Of a DNA stretch of 64,000 nt, positions 1 through 14,940 are shown piece after piece. Each line of letters opens with the position of its first letter. Positions within the stretch are counted from its first letter, which is position 1. The notes beneath the pieces are model-generated. The model had not been told where the DNA came from. It did no database searches and saw only the letters and a list, made by a program, of their open reading frames with translations. This stretch comes from Phytophthora hibernalis (Eukaryota; Oomycota; Peronosporomycetes; Peronosporales; Peronosporaceae). The stretch lies in the NCBI GenBank assembly GCA_012656075.1, contig JAAKBF010000171.1:1922001-1986000 (forward strand). The letters run 5' to 3'. The position numbers and the translations under genes were made by a program.

Positions 1-3000
1 CACCAACCCCGTCGACCATCTCGCTCACGAACACGGTGCCGTTGGCACTATTGATATTGCCACATAATAGCCTAGAAAACTACTGAAGCGGTGTCGGTTC
101 GTACTGTCCATTTGGCTCGTATTTGACGGACTTCTGAGACCAACCTTTTGTTATGGCGGACACCACTATCCTCACGGTGTTACAGGCCTCACCAACCCCG
201 TCGACCATCTCGCTCACGAACACGGTGCCGTTGGCACTATTGATATTGCCACATAATAGCCTAGAAAACTACTGAAGCGGTGTCGGTTCGTACTGTCCAT
301 TTGGCTCGTATTTGACGGACTTCTGAGACCAACCTTTTGTTATGGCGGACACCACTATCCTCACGGTGTTACAGGCCTCACCAACCCCGTCGACCATCTC
401 GCTCACGAACACGGTGCCGTTGGCACTATTGATATTGCCACATAATAGCCTAGAAAACTACTGAAGCGGTGTCGGTTCGTACTGTCCATTTGGCTCGTAT
501 TTGACGGACTTCTGAGACCAACCTTTTGTTATGGCGGACACCACTATCCTCACGGTGTTACAGGCCTCACCAACCCCGTCGACCATCTCGCTCACGAACA
601 CGGTGCCGTTGGCACTATTGATATTGCCACATAATAGCCTAGAAAACTACTGAAGCGGTGTCGGTTCGTACTGTCCATTTGGCTCGTATTTGACGGACTT
701 CTGAGACCAACCTTTTGTTATGGCGGACACCACTATCCTCACGGTGTTACAGGCCTCACCAACCCCGTCGACCATCTCGCTCACGAACACGGTGCCGTTG
801 GCACTATTGATATTGCCACATAATAGCCTAGAAAACTACTGAAGCGGTGTCGGTTCGTACTGTCCATTTGGCTCGTATTTGACGGACTTCTGAGACCAAC
901 CTTTTGTTATGGCGGACACCACTATCCTCACGGTGTTACAGGCCTCACCAACCCCGTCGACCATCTCGCTCACGAACACGGTGCCGTTGGCACTATTGAT
1001 ATTGCCACATAATAGCCTAGAAAACTACTGAAGCGGTGTCGGTTCGTACTGTCCATTTGGCTCGTATTTGACGGACTTCTGAGACCAACCTTTTGTTATG
1101 GCGGACACCACTATCCTCACGGTGTTACAGGCCTCACCAACCCCGTCGACCATCTCGCTCACGAACACGGTGCCGTTGGCACTATTGATATTGCCACATA
1201 ATAGCCTAGAAAACTACTGAAGCGGTGTCGGTTCGTACTGTCCATTTGGCTCGTATTTGACGGACTTCTGAGACCAACCTTTTGTTATGGCGGACACCAC
1301 TATCCTCACGGTGTTACAGGCCTCACCAACCCCGTCGACCATCTCGCTCACGAACACGGTGCCGTTGGCACTATTGATATTGCCACATAATAGCCTAGAA
1401 AACTACTGAAGCGGTGTCGGTTCGTACTGTCCATTTGGCTCGTATTTGACGGACTTCTGAGACCAACCTTTTGTTATGGCGGACACCACTATCCTCACGG
1501 TGTTACAGGCCTCACCAACCCCGTCGACCATCTCGCTCACGAACACGGTGCCGTTGGCACTATTGATATTGCCACATAATAGCCTAGAAAACTACTGAAG
1601 CGGTGTCGGTTCGTACTGTCCATTTGGCTCGTATTTGACGGACTTCTGAGACCAACCTTTTGTTATGGCGGACACCACTATCCTCACGGTGTTACAGGCC
1701 TCACCAACCCCGTCGACCATCTCGCTCACGAACACGGTGCCGTTGGCACTATTGATATTGCCACATAATAGCCTAGAAAACTACTGAAGCGGTGTCGGTT
1801 CGTACTGTCCATTTGGCTCGTATTTGACGGACTTCTGAGACCAACCTTTTGTTATGGCGGACACCACTATCCTCACGGTGTTACAGGCCTCACCAACCCC
1901 GTCGACCATCTCGCTCACGAACACGGTGCCGTTGGCACTATTGATATTGCCACATAATAGCCTAGAAAACTACTGAAGCGGTGTCGGTTCGTACTGTCCA
2001 TTTGGCTCGTATTTGACGGACTTCTGAGACCAACCTTTTGTTATGGCGGACACCACTATCCTCACGGTGTTACAGGCCTCACCAACCCCGTCGACCATCT
2101 CGCTCACGAACACGGTGCCGTTGGCACTATTGATATTGCCACATAATAGCCTAGAAAACTACTGAAGCGGTGTCGGTTCGTACTGTCCATTTGGCTCGTA
2201 TTTGACGGACTTCTGAGACCAACCTTTTGTTATGGCGGACACCACTATCCTCACGGTGTTACAGGCCTCACCAACCCCGTCGACCATCTCGCTCACGAAC
2301 ACGGTGCCGTTGGCACTATTGATATTGCCACATAATAGCCTAGAAAACTACTGAAGCGGTGTCGGTTCGTACTGTCCATTTGGCTCGTATTTGACGGACT
2401 TCTGAGACCAACCTTTTGTTATGGCGGACACCACTATCCTCACGGTGTTACAGGCCTCACCAACCCCGTCGACCATCTCGCTCACGAACACGGTGCCGTT
2501 GGCACTATTGATATTGCCACATAATAGCCTAGAAAACTACTGAAGCGGTGTCGGTTCGTACTGTCCATTTGGCTCGTATTTGACGGACTTCTGAGACCAA
2601 CCTTTTGTTATGGCGGACACCACTATCCTCACGGTGTTACAGGCCTCACCAACCCCGTCGACCATCTCGCTCACGAACACGGTGCCGTTGGCACTATTGA
2701 TATTGCCACATAATAGCCTAGAAAACTACTGAAGCGGTGTCGGTTCGTACTGTCCATTTGGCTCGTATTTGACGGACTTCTGAGACCAACCTTTTGTTAT
2801 GGCGGACACCACTATCCTCACGGTGTTACAGGCCTCACCAACCCCGTCGACCATCTCGCTCACGAACACGGTGCCGTTGGCACTATTGATATTGCCACAT
2901 AATAGCCTAGAAAACTACTGAAGCGGTGTCGGTTCGTACTGTCCATTTGGCTCGTATTTGACGGACTTCTGAGACCAACCTTTTGTTATGGCGGACACCA

Positions 3001-6000
3001 CTATCCTCACGGTGTTACAGGCCTCACCAACCCCGTCGACCATCTCGCTCACGAACACGGTGCCGTTGGCACTATTGATATTGCCACATAATAGCCTAGA
3101 AAACTACTGAAGCGGTGTCGGTTCGTACTGTCCATTTGGCTCGTATTTGACGGACTTCTGAGACCAACCTTTTGTTATGGCGGACACCACTATCCTCACG
3201 GTGTTACAGGCCTCACCAACCCCGTCGACCATCTCGCTCACGAACACGGTGCCGTTGGCACTATTGATATTGCCACATAATAGCCTAGAAAACTACTGAA
3301 GCGGTGTCGGTTCGTACTGTCCATTTGGCTCGTATTTGACGGACTTCTGAGACCAACCTTTTGTTATGGCGGACACCACTATCCTCACGGTGTTACAGGC
3401 CTCACCAACCCCGTCGACCATCTCGCTCACGAACACGGTGCCGTTGGCACTATTGATATTGCCACATAATAGCCTAGAAAACTACTGAAGCGGTGTCGGT
3501 TCGTACTGTCCGTTTGGCTCGTATTTGACGGACTTCTGAGACCAACCTTTTGTTATGGCGGACACCACTATCCTCACGGTGTTACAGGCCTCACCAACCC
3601 CGTCGACCATCTCGCTCACGAACACGGTGCCGTTGGCACTATTGATATTGCCACATAATAGCCTAGAAAACTACTGAAGCGGTGTCGGTTCGTACTGTCC
3701 ATTTGGCTCGTATTTGACGGACTTCTGAGACCAACCTTTTGTTATGGCGGACACCACTATCCTCACGGTGTTACAGGCCTCACCAACCCCGTCGACCATC
3801 TCGCTCACGAACACGGTGCCGTTGGCACTATTGATATTGCCACATAATAGCCTAGAAAACTACTGAAGCGGTGTCGGTTCGTACTGTCCATTTGGCTCGT
3901 ATTTGACGGACTTCTGAGACCAACCTTTTGTTATGGCGGACACCACTATCCTCACGGTGTTACAGGCCTCACCAACCCCGTCGACCATCTCGCTCACGAA
4001 CACGGTGCCGTTGGCACTATTGATATTGCCACATAATAGCCTAGAAAACTACTGAAGCGGTGTCGGTTCGTACTGTCCATTTGGCTCGTATTTGACGGAC
4101 TTCTGAGACCAACCTTTTGTTATGGCGGACACCACTATCCTCACGGTGTTACAGGCCTCACCAACCCCGTCGACCATCTCGCTCACGAACACGGTGCCGT
4201 TGGCACTATTGATATTGCCACATAATAGCCTAGAAAACTACTGAAGCGGTGTCGGTTCGTACTGTCCATTTGGCTCGTATTTGACGGACTTCTGAGACCA
4301 ACCTTTGTTATGGCGGACACCACTATCCTCACGGTGTTACAGGCCTCACCAACCCCGTCGACCATCTCGCTCACGAACACGGTGCCGTTGGCACTATTGA
4401 TATTGCCACATAATAGCCTAGAAAACTACTGAAGCGGTGTCGGTTCGTACTGTCCATTTGGCTCGTATTTGACGGACTTCTGAGACCAACCTTTTGTTAT
4501 GGCGGACACCACTATCCTCACGGTGTTACAGGCCTCACCAACCCCGTCGACCATCTCGCTCACGAACACGGTGCCGTTGGCACTATTGATATTGCCACAT
4601 AATAGCCTAGAAAACTACTGAAGCGGTGTCGGTTCGTACTGTCCGTTTGGCTCGTATTTGACGGACTTCTGAGACCAACCTTTTGTTATGGCGGACACCA
4701 CTATCCTCACGGTGTTACAGGCCTCACCAACCCCGTCGACCATCTCGCTCACGAACACGGTGCCGTTGGCACTATTGATATTGCCACATAATAGCCTAGA
4801 AAACTACTGAAGCGGTGTCGGTTCGTACTGTCCATTTGGCTCGTATTTGACGGACTTCTGAGACCAACCTTTTGTTATGGCGGACACCACTATCCTCACG
4901 GTGTTACAGGCCTCACCAACCCCGTCGACCATCTCGCTCACGAACACGGTGCCGTTGGCACTATTGATATTGCCACATAATAGCCTAGAAAACTACTGAA
5001 GCGGTGTCGGTTCGTACTGTCCATTTGGCTCGTATTTGACGGACTTCTGAGACCAACCTTTTGTTATGGCGGACACCACTATCCTCACGGTGTTACAGGC
5101 CTCACCAACCCCGTCGACCATCTCGCTCACGAACACGGTGCCGTTGGCACTATTGATATTGCCACATAATAGCCTAGAAAACTACTGAAGCGGTGTCGGT
5201 TCGTACTGTCCATTTGGCTCGTATTTGACGGACTTCTGAGACCAACCTTTTGTTATGGCGGACACCACTATCCTCACGGTGTTACAGGCCTCACCAACCC
5301 CGTCGACCATCTCGCTCACGAACACGGTGCCGTTGGCACTATTGATATTGCCACATAATAGCCTAGAAAACTACTGAAGCGGTGTCGGTTCGTACTGTCC
5401 ATTTGGCTCGTATTTGACGGACTTCTGAGACCAACCTTTTGTTATGGCGGACACCACTATCCTCACGGTGTTACAGGCCTCACCAACCCCGTCGACCATC
5501 TCGCTCACGAACACGGTGCCGTTGGCACTATTGATATTGCCACATAATAGCCTAGAAAACTACTGAAGCGGTGTCGGTTCGTACTGTCCATTTGGCTCGT
5601 ATTTGACGGACTTCTGAGACCAACCTTTTGTTATGGCGGACACCACTATCCTCACGGTGTTACAGGCCTCACCAACCCCGTCGACCATCTCGCTCACGAA
5701 CACGGTGCCGTTGGCACTATTGATATTGCCACATAATAGCCTAGAAAACTACTGAAGCGGTGTCGGTTCGTACTGTCCATTTGGCTCGTATTTGACGGAC
5801 TTCTGAGACCAACCTTTTGTTATGGCGGACACCACTATCCTCACGGTGTTACAGGCCTCACCAACCCCGTCGACCATCTCGCTCACGAACACGGTGCCGT
5901 TGGCACTATTGATATTGCCACATAATAGCCTAGAAAACTACTGAAGCGGTGTCGGTTCGTACTGTCCATTTGGCTCGTATTTGACGGACTTCTGAGACCA

Positions 6001-9000
6001 ACCTTTTGTTATGGCGGACACCACTATCCTCACGGTGTTACAGGCCTCACCAACCCCGTCGACCATCTCGCTCACGAACACGGTGCCGTTGGCACTATTG
6101 ATATTGCCACATAATAGCCTAGAAAACTACTGAAGCGGTGTCGGTTCGTACTGTCCATTTGGCTCGTATTTGACGGACTTCTGAGACCAACCTTTTGTTA
6201 TGGCGGACACCACTATCCTCACGGTGTTACAGGCCTCACCAACCCCGTCGACCATCTCGCTCACGAACACGGTGCCGTTGGCACTATTGATATTGCCACA
6301 TAATAGCCTAGAAAACTACTGAAGCGGTGTCGGTTCGTACTGTCCATTTGGCTCGTATTTGACGGACTTCTGAGACCAACCTTTTGTTATGGCGGACACC
6401 ACTATCCTCACGGTGTTACAGGCCTCACCAACCCCGTCGACCATCTCGCTCACGAACACGGTGCCGTTGGCACTATTGATATTGCCACATAATAGCCTAG
6501 AAAACTACTGAAGCGGTGTCGGTTCGTACTGTCCATTTGGCTCGTATTTGACGGACTTCTGAGACCAACCTTTTGTTATGGCGGACACCACTATCCTCAC
6601 GGTGTTACAGGCCTCACCAACCCCGTCGACCATCTCGCTCACGAACACGGTGCCGTTGGCACTATTGATATTGCCACATAATAGCCTAGAAAACTACTGA
6701 AGCGGTGTCGGTTCGTACTGTCCATTTGGCTCGTATTTGACGGACTTCTGAGACCAACCTTTTGTTATGGCGGACACCACTATCCTCACGGTGTTACAGG
6801 CCTCACCAACCCCGTCGACCATCTCGCTCACGAACACGGTGCCGTTGGCACTATTGATATTGCCACATAATAGCCTAGAAAACTACTGAAGCGGTGTCGG
6901 TTCGTACTGTCCATTTGGCTCGTATTTGACGGACTTCTGAGACCAACCTTTTGTTATGGCGGACACCACTATCCTCACGGTGTTACAGGCCTCACCAACC
7001 CCGTCGACCATCTCGCTCACGAACACGGTGCCGTTGGCACTATTGATATTGCCACATAATAGCCTAGAAAACTACTGAAGCGGTGTCGGTTCGTACTGTC
7101 CATTTGGCTCGTATTTGACGGACTTCTGAGACCAACCTTTTGTTATGGCGGACACCACTATCCTCACGGTGTTACAGGCCTCACCAACCCCGTCGACCAT
7201 CTCGCTCACGAACACGGTGCCGTTGGCACTATTGATATTGCCACATAATAGCCTAGAAAACTACTGAAGCGGTGTCGGTTCGTACTGTCCATTTGGCTCG
7301 TATTTGACGGACTTCTGAGACCAACCTTTTGTTATGGCGGACACCACTATCCTCACGGTGTTACAGGCCTCACCAACCCCGTCGACCATCTCGCTCACGA
7401 ACACGGTGCCGTTGGCACTATTGATATTGCCACATAATAGCCTAGAAAACTACTGAAGCGGTGTCGGTTCGTACTGTCCATTTGGCTCGTATTTGACGGA
7501 CTTCTGAGACCAACCTTTTGTTATGGCGGACACCACTATCCTCACGGTGTTACAGGCCTCACCAACCCCGTCGACCATCTCGCTCACGAACACGGTGCCG
7601 TTGGCACTATTGATATTGCCACATAATAGCCTAGAAAACTACTGAAGCGGTGTCGGTTCGTACTGTCCATTTGGCTCGTATTTGACGGACTTCTGAGACC
7701 AACCTTTTGTTATGGCGGACACCACTATCCTCACGGTGTTACAGGCCTCACCAACCCCGTCGACCATCTCGCTCACGAACACGGTGCCGTTGGCACTATT
7801 GATATTGCCACATAATAGCCTAGAAAACTACTGAAGCGGTGTCGGTTCGTACTGTCCATTTGGCTCGTATTTGACGGACTTCTGAGACCAACCTTTTGTT
7901 ATGGCGGACACCACTATCCTCACGGTGTTACAGGCCTCACCAACCCCGTCGACCATCTCGCTCACGAACACGGTGCCGTTGGCACTATTGATATTGCCAC
8001 ATAATAGCCTAGAAAACTACTGAAGCGGTGTCGGTTCGTACTGTCCATTTGGCTCGTATTTGACGGACTTCTGAGACCAACCTTTTGTTATGGCGGACAC
8101 CACTATCCTCACGGTGTTACAGGCCTCACCAACCCCGTCGACCATCTCGCTCACGTACACGGTGCCGTTGGCACTATTGATATTGCCACATAATAGCCTA
8201 GAAAACTACTGAAGCGGTGTCGGTTCGTACTGTCCATTTGGCTCGTATTTGACGGACTTCTGAGACCAACCTTTTGTTATGGCGGACACCACTATCCTCA
8301 CGGTGTTACAGGCCTCACCAACCCCGTCGACCATCTCGCTCACGAACACGGTGCCGTTGGCACTATTGATATTGCCACATAATAGCCTAGAAAACTACTG
8401 AAGCGGTGTCGGTTCGTACTGTCCATTTGGCTCGTATTTGACGGACTTCTGAGACCAACCTTTTGTTATGGCGGACACCACTATCCTCACGGTGTTACAG
8501 GCCTCACCAACCCCGTCGACCATCTCGCTCACGAACACGGTGCCGTTGGCACTATTGATATTGCCACATAATAGCCTAGAAAACTACTGAAGCGGTGTCG
8601 GTTCGTACTGTCCATTTGGCTCGTATTTGACGGACTTCTGAGACCAACCTTTTGTTATGGCGGACACCACTATCCTCACGGTGTTACAGGCCTCACCAAC
8701 CCCGTCGACCATCTCGCTCACGAACACGGTGCCGTTGGCACTATTGATATTGCCACATAATAGCCTAGAAAACTACTGAAGCGGTGTCGGTTCGTACTGT
8801 CCATTTGGCTCGTATTTGACGGACTTCTGAGACCAACCTTTTGTTATGGCGGACACCACTATCCTCACGGTGTTACAGGCCTCACCAACCCCGTCGACCA
8901 TCTCGCTCACGAACACGGTGCCGTTGGCACTATTGATATTGCCACATAATAGCCTAGAAAACTACTGAAGCGGTGTCGGTTCGTACTGTCCATTTGGCTC

Positions 9001-12000
9001 GTATTTGACGGACTTCTGAGACCAACCTTTTGTTATGGCGGACACCACTATCCTCACGGTGTTACAGGCCTCACCAACCCCGTCGACCATCTCGCTCACG
9101 AACACGGTGCCGTTGGCACTATTGATATTGCCACATAATAGCCTAGAAAACTACTGAAGCGGTGTCGGTTCGTACTGTCCATTTGGCTCGTATTTGACGG
9201 ACTTCTGAGACCAACCTTTTGTTATGGCGGACACCACTATCCTCACGGTGTTACAGGCCTCACCAACCCCGTCGACCATCTCGCTCACGAACACGGTGCC
9301 GTTGGCACTATTGATATTGCCACATAATAGCCTAGAAAACTACTGAAGCGGTGTCGGTTCGTACTGTCCATTTGGCTCGTATTTGACGGACTTCTGAGAC
9401 CAACCTTTTGTTATGGCGGACACCACTATCCTCACGGTGTTACAGGCCTCACCAACCCCGTCGACCATCTCGCTCACGTACACGGTGCCGTTGGCACTAT
9501 TGATATTGCCACATAATAGCCTAGAAAACTACTGAAGCGGTGTCGGTTCGTACTGTCCATTTGGCTCGTATTTGACGGACTTCTGAGACCAACCTTTTGT
9601 TATGGCGGACACCACTATCCTCACGGTGTTACAGGCCTCACCAACCCCGTCGACCATCTCGCTCACGAACACGGTGCCGTTGGCACTATTGATATTGCCA
9701 CATAATAGCCTAGAAAACTACTGAAGCGGTGTCGGTTCGTACTGTCCATTTGGCTCGTATTTGACGGACTTCTGAGACCAACCTTTTGTTATGGCGGACA
9801 CCACTATCCTCACGGTGTTACAGGCCTCACCAACCCCGTCGACCATCTCGCTCACGTACACGGTGCCGTTGGCACTATTGATATTGCCACATAATAGCCT
9901 AGAAAACTACTGAAGCGGTGTCGGTTCGTACTGTCCATTTGGCTCGTATTTGACGGACTTCTGAGACCAACCTTTTGTTATGGCGGACACCACTATCCTC
10001 ACGGTGTTACAGGCCTCACCAACCCCGTCGACCATCTCGCTCACGAACACGGTGCCGTTGGCACTATTGATATTGCCACATAATAGCCTAGAAAACTACT
10101 GAAGCGGTGTCGGTTCGTACTGTCCATTTGGCTCGTATTTGACGGACTTCTGAGACCAACCTTTTGTTATGGCGGACACCACTATCCTCACGGTGTTACA
10201 GGCCTCACCAACCCCGTCGACCATCTCGCTCACGAACACGGTGCCGTTGGCACTATTGATATTGCCACATAATAGCCTAGAAAACTACTGAAGCGGTGTC
10301 GGTTCGTACTGTCCATTTGGCTCGTATTTGACGGACTTCTGAGACCAACCTTTTGTTATGGCGGACACCACTATCCTCACGGTGTTACAGGCCTCACCAA
10401 CCCCGTCGACCATCTCGCTCACGAACACGGTGCCGTTGGCACTATTGATATTGCCACATAATAGCCTAGAAAACTACTGAAGCGGTGTCGGTTCGTACTG
10501 TCCATTTGGCTCGTATTTGACGGACTTCTGAGACCAACCTTTTGTTATGGCGGACACCACTATCCTCACGGTGTTACAGGCCTCACCAACCCCGTCGACC
10601 ATCTCGCTCACGTACACGGTGCCGTTGGCACTATTGATATTGCCACATAATAGCCTAGAAAACTACTGAAGCGGTGTCGGTTCGTACTGTCCATTTGGCT
10701 CGTATTTGACGGACTTCTGAGACCAACCTTTTGTTATGGCGGACACCACTATCCTCACGGTGTTACAGGCCTCACCAACCCCGTCGACCATCTCGCTCAC
10801 GAACACGGTGCCGTTGGCACTATTGATATTGCCACATAATAGCCTAGAAAACTACTGAAGCGGTGTCGGTTCGTACTGTCCATTTGGCTCGTATTTGACG
10901 GACTTCTGAGACCAACCTTTTGTTATGGCGGACACCACTATCCTCACGGTGTTACAGGCCTCACCAACCCCGTCGACCATCTCGCTCACGAACACGGTGC
11001 CGTTGGCACTATTGATATTGCCACATAATAGCCTAGAAAACTACTGAAGCGGTGTCGGTTCGTACTGTCCATTTGGCTCGTATTTGACGGACTTCTGAGA
11101 CCAACCTTTTGTTATGGCGGACACCACTATCCTCACGGTGTTACAGGCCTCACCAACCCCGTCGACCATCTCGCTCACGTACACGGTGATGTTGGCACTA
11201 TTGATATTGCCACATAATAGCCTAGAAAACTACTGAAGCGGTGTCGGTTCGTACTGTCCATTTGGCTCGTATTTGACGGACTTCTGAGACCAACCTTTTG
11301 TTATGGCGGACACCACTATCCTCACGGTGTTACAGGCCTCACCAACCCCGTCGACCATCTCGCTCACGAACACGGTGCCGTTGGCACTATTGATATTGCC
11401 ACATAATAGCCTAGAAAACTACTGAAGCGGTGTCGGTTCGTACTGTCCATTTGGCTCGTATTTGACGGACTTCTGAGACCAACCTTTTGTTATGGCGGAC
11501 ACCACTATCCTCACGGTGTTACAGGCCTCACCAACCCCGTCGACCATCTCGCTCACGAACACGGTGCCGTTGGCACTATTGATATTGCCACATAATAGCC
11601 TAGAAAACTACTGAAGCGGTGTCGGTTCGTACTGTCCATTTGGCTCGTATTTGACGGACTTCTGAGACCAACCTTTTGTTATGGCGGACACCACTATCCT
11701 CACGGTGTTACAGGCCTCACCAACCCCGTCGACCATCTCGCTCACGAACACGGTGCCGTTGGCACTATTGATATTGCCACATAATAGCCTAGAAAACTAC
11801 TGAAGCGGTGTCGGTTCGTACTGTCCATTTGGCTCGTATTTGACGGACTTCTGAGACCAACCTTTTGTTATGGCGGACACCACTATCCTCACGGTGTTAC
11901 AGGCCTCACCAACCCCGTCGACCATCTCGCTCACGTACACGGTGCCGTTGGCACTATTGATATTGCCACATAATAGCCTAGAAAACTACTGAAGCGGTGT

Positions 12001-14940
12001 CGGTTCGTACTGTCCATTTGGCTCGTATTTGACGGACTTCTGAGACCAACCTTTTGTTATGGCGGACACCACTATCCTCACGGTGTTACAGGCCTCACCA
12101 ACCCCGTCGACCATCTCGCTCACGAACACGGTGCCGTTGGCACTATTGATATTGCCACATAATAGCCTAGAAAACTACTGAAGCGGTGTCGGTTCGTACT
12201 GTCCATTTGGCTCGTATTTGACGGACTTCTGAGACCAACCTTTTGTTATGGCGGACACCACTATCCTCACGGTGTTACAGGCCTCACCAACCCCGTCGAC
12301 CATCTCGCTCACGAACACGGTGCCGTTGGCACTATTGATATTGCCACATAATAGCCTAGAAAACTACTGAAGCGGTGTCGGTTCGTACTGTCCATTTGGC
12401 TCGTATTTGACGGACTTCTGAGACCAACCTTTTGTTATGGCGGACACCACTATCCTCACGGTGTTACAGGCCTCACCAACCCCGTCGACCATCTCGCTCA
12501 CGAACACGGTGCCGTTGGCACTATTGATATTGCCACATAATAGCCTAGAAAACTACTGAAGCGGTGTCGGTTCGTACTGTCCATTTGGCTCGTATTTGAC
12601 GGACTTCTGAGACCAACCTTTTGTTATGGCGGACACCACTATCCTCACGGTGTTACAGGCCTCACCAACCCCGTCGACCATCTCGCTCACGAACACGGTG
12701 CCGTTGGCACTATTGATATTGCCACATAATAGCCTAGAAAACTACTGAAGCGGTGTCGGTTCGTACTGTCCATTTGGCTCGTATTTGACGGACTTCTGAG
12801 ACCAACCTTTTGTTATGGCGGACACCACTATCCTCACGGTGTTACAGGCCTCACCAACCCCGTCGACCATCTCGCTCACGTACACGGTGATGTTGGCACT
12901 ATTGATATTGCCACATAATAGCCTAGAAAACTACTGAAGCGGTGTCGGTTCGTACTGTCCATTTGGCTCGTATTTGACGGACTTCTGAGACCAACCTTTT
13001 GTTATGGCGGACACCACTATCCTCACGGTGTTACAGGCCTCACCAACCCCGTCGACCATCTCGCTCACGAACACGGTGCCGTTGGCACTATTGATATTGC
13101 CACATAATAGCCTAGAAAACTACTGAAGCGGTGTCGGTTCGTACTGTCCATTTGGCTCGTATTTGACGGACTTCTGAGACCAACCTTTTGTTATGGCGGA
13201 CACCACTATCCTCACGGTGTTACAGGCCTCACCAACCCCGTCGACCATCTCGCTCACGAACACGGTGATGTTGGCACTATTGATATTGCCACATAATAGC
13301 CTAGAAAACTACTGAAGCGGTGTCGGTTCGTACTGTCCATTTGGCTCGTATTTGACGGACTTCTGAGACCAACCTTTTGTTATGGCGGACACCACTATCC
13401 TCACGGTGTTACAGGCCTCACCAACCCCGTCGACCATCTCGCTCACGAACACGGTGCCGTTGGCACTATTGATATTGCCACATAATAGCCTAGAAAACTA
13501 CTGAAGCGGTGTCGGTTCGTACTGTCCATTTGGCTCGTATTTGACGGACTTCTGAGACCAACCTTTTGTTATGGCGGACACCACTATCCTCACGGTGTTA
13601 CAGGCCTCACCAACCCCGTCGACCATCTCGCTCACGAACACGGTGCCGTTGGCACTATTGATATTGCCACATAATAGCCTAGAAAACTACTGAAGCGGTG
13701 TCGGTTCGTACTGTCCATTTGGCTCGTATTTGACGGACTTCTGAGACCAACCTTTTGTTATGGCGGACACCACTATCCTCACGGTGTTACAGGCCTCACC
13801 AACCCCGTCGACCATCTCGCTCACGTACACGGTGCCGTTGGCACTATTGATATTGCCACATAATAGCCTAGAAAACTACTGAAGCGGTGTCGGTTCGTAC
13901 TGTCCGTTTGGCTCGTATTTGACGGACTTCTGAGACCAACCTTTTGTTATGGCGGACACCACTATCCTCACGGTGTTACAGGCCTCACCAACCCCGTCGA
14001 CCATCTCGCTCACGAACACGGTGCCGTTGGCACTATTGATATTGCCACATAATAGCCTAGAAAACTACTGAAGCGGTGTCGGTTCGTACTGTCCATTTGG
14101 CTCGTATTTGACGGACTTCTGAGACCAACCTTTTGTTATGGCGGACACCACTATCCTCACGGTGTTACAGGCCTCACCAACCCCGTCGACCATCTCGCTC
14201 ACGTACACGGTGCCGTTGGCACTATTGATATTGCCACATAATAGCCTAGAAAACTACTGAAGCGGTGTCGGTTCGTACTGTCCATTTGGCTCGTATTTGA
14301 CGGACTTCTGAGACCAACCTTTGTTATGGCGGACACCACTATCCTCACGGTGTTACAGGCCTCACCAACCCCGTCGACCATCTCGCTCACGTACACGGTG
14401 CCGTTGGCACTATTGATATTGCCACATAATAGCCTAGAAAACTACTGAAGCGGTGTCGGTTCGTACTGTCCATTTGGCTCGTATTTGACGGACTTCTGAG
14501 ACCAACCTTTTGTTATGGCGGACACCACTATCCTCACGGTGTTACAGGCCTCACCAACCCCGTCGACCATCTCGCTCACGAACACGGTGCCGTTGGCACT
14601 ATTGATATTGCCACATAATAGCCTAGAAAACTACTGAAGCGGTGTCGGTTCGTACTGTCCATTTGGCTCGTATTTGACGGACTTCTGAGACCAACCTTTT
14701 GTTATGGCGGACACCACTATCCTCACGGTGTTACAGGCCTCACCAACCCCGTCGACCATCTCGCTCACGAACACGGTGCCGTTGGCACTATTGATATTGC
14801 CACATAATAGCCTAGAAAACTACTGAAGCGGTGTCGGTTCGTACTGTCCATTTGGCTCGTATTTGACGGACTTCTGAGACCAACCTTTTGTTATGGCGGA
14901 CACCACTATCCTCACGGTGTTACAGGCCTCACCAACCCCG
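1..14940. repeat. Homogeneous 189-bp core of the array
   Basis: About 79 units are almost identical. Scattered differences are single G-for-A changes (for example near 3512 and 4645), a one-base shortened T run (near 4303 and 14,322), A-to-T at the CACGAACACGG site (first near 8155, then 9478, 9856, 10,612, 11,179, 11,935, 12,880, 13,825, 14,203 and 14,391), and GTGCCG to GTGATG in three units (near 11,190, 12,890 and 13,268). No unit here carries the 48-bp expansion. Such uniformity indicates recent amplification or continuing homogenisation, or a collapsed or replicated assembly path. Confidence 0.95.
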
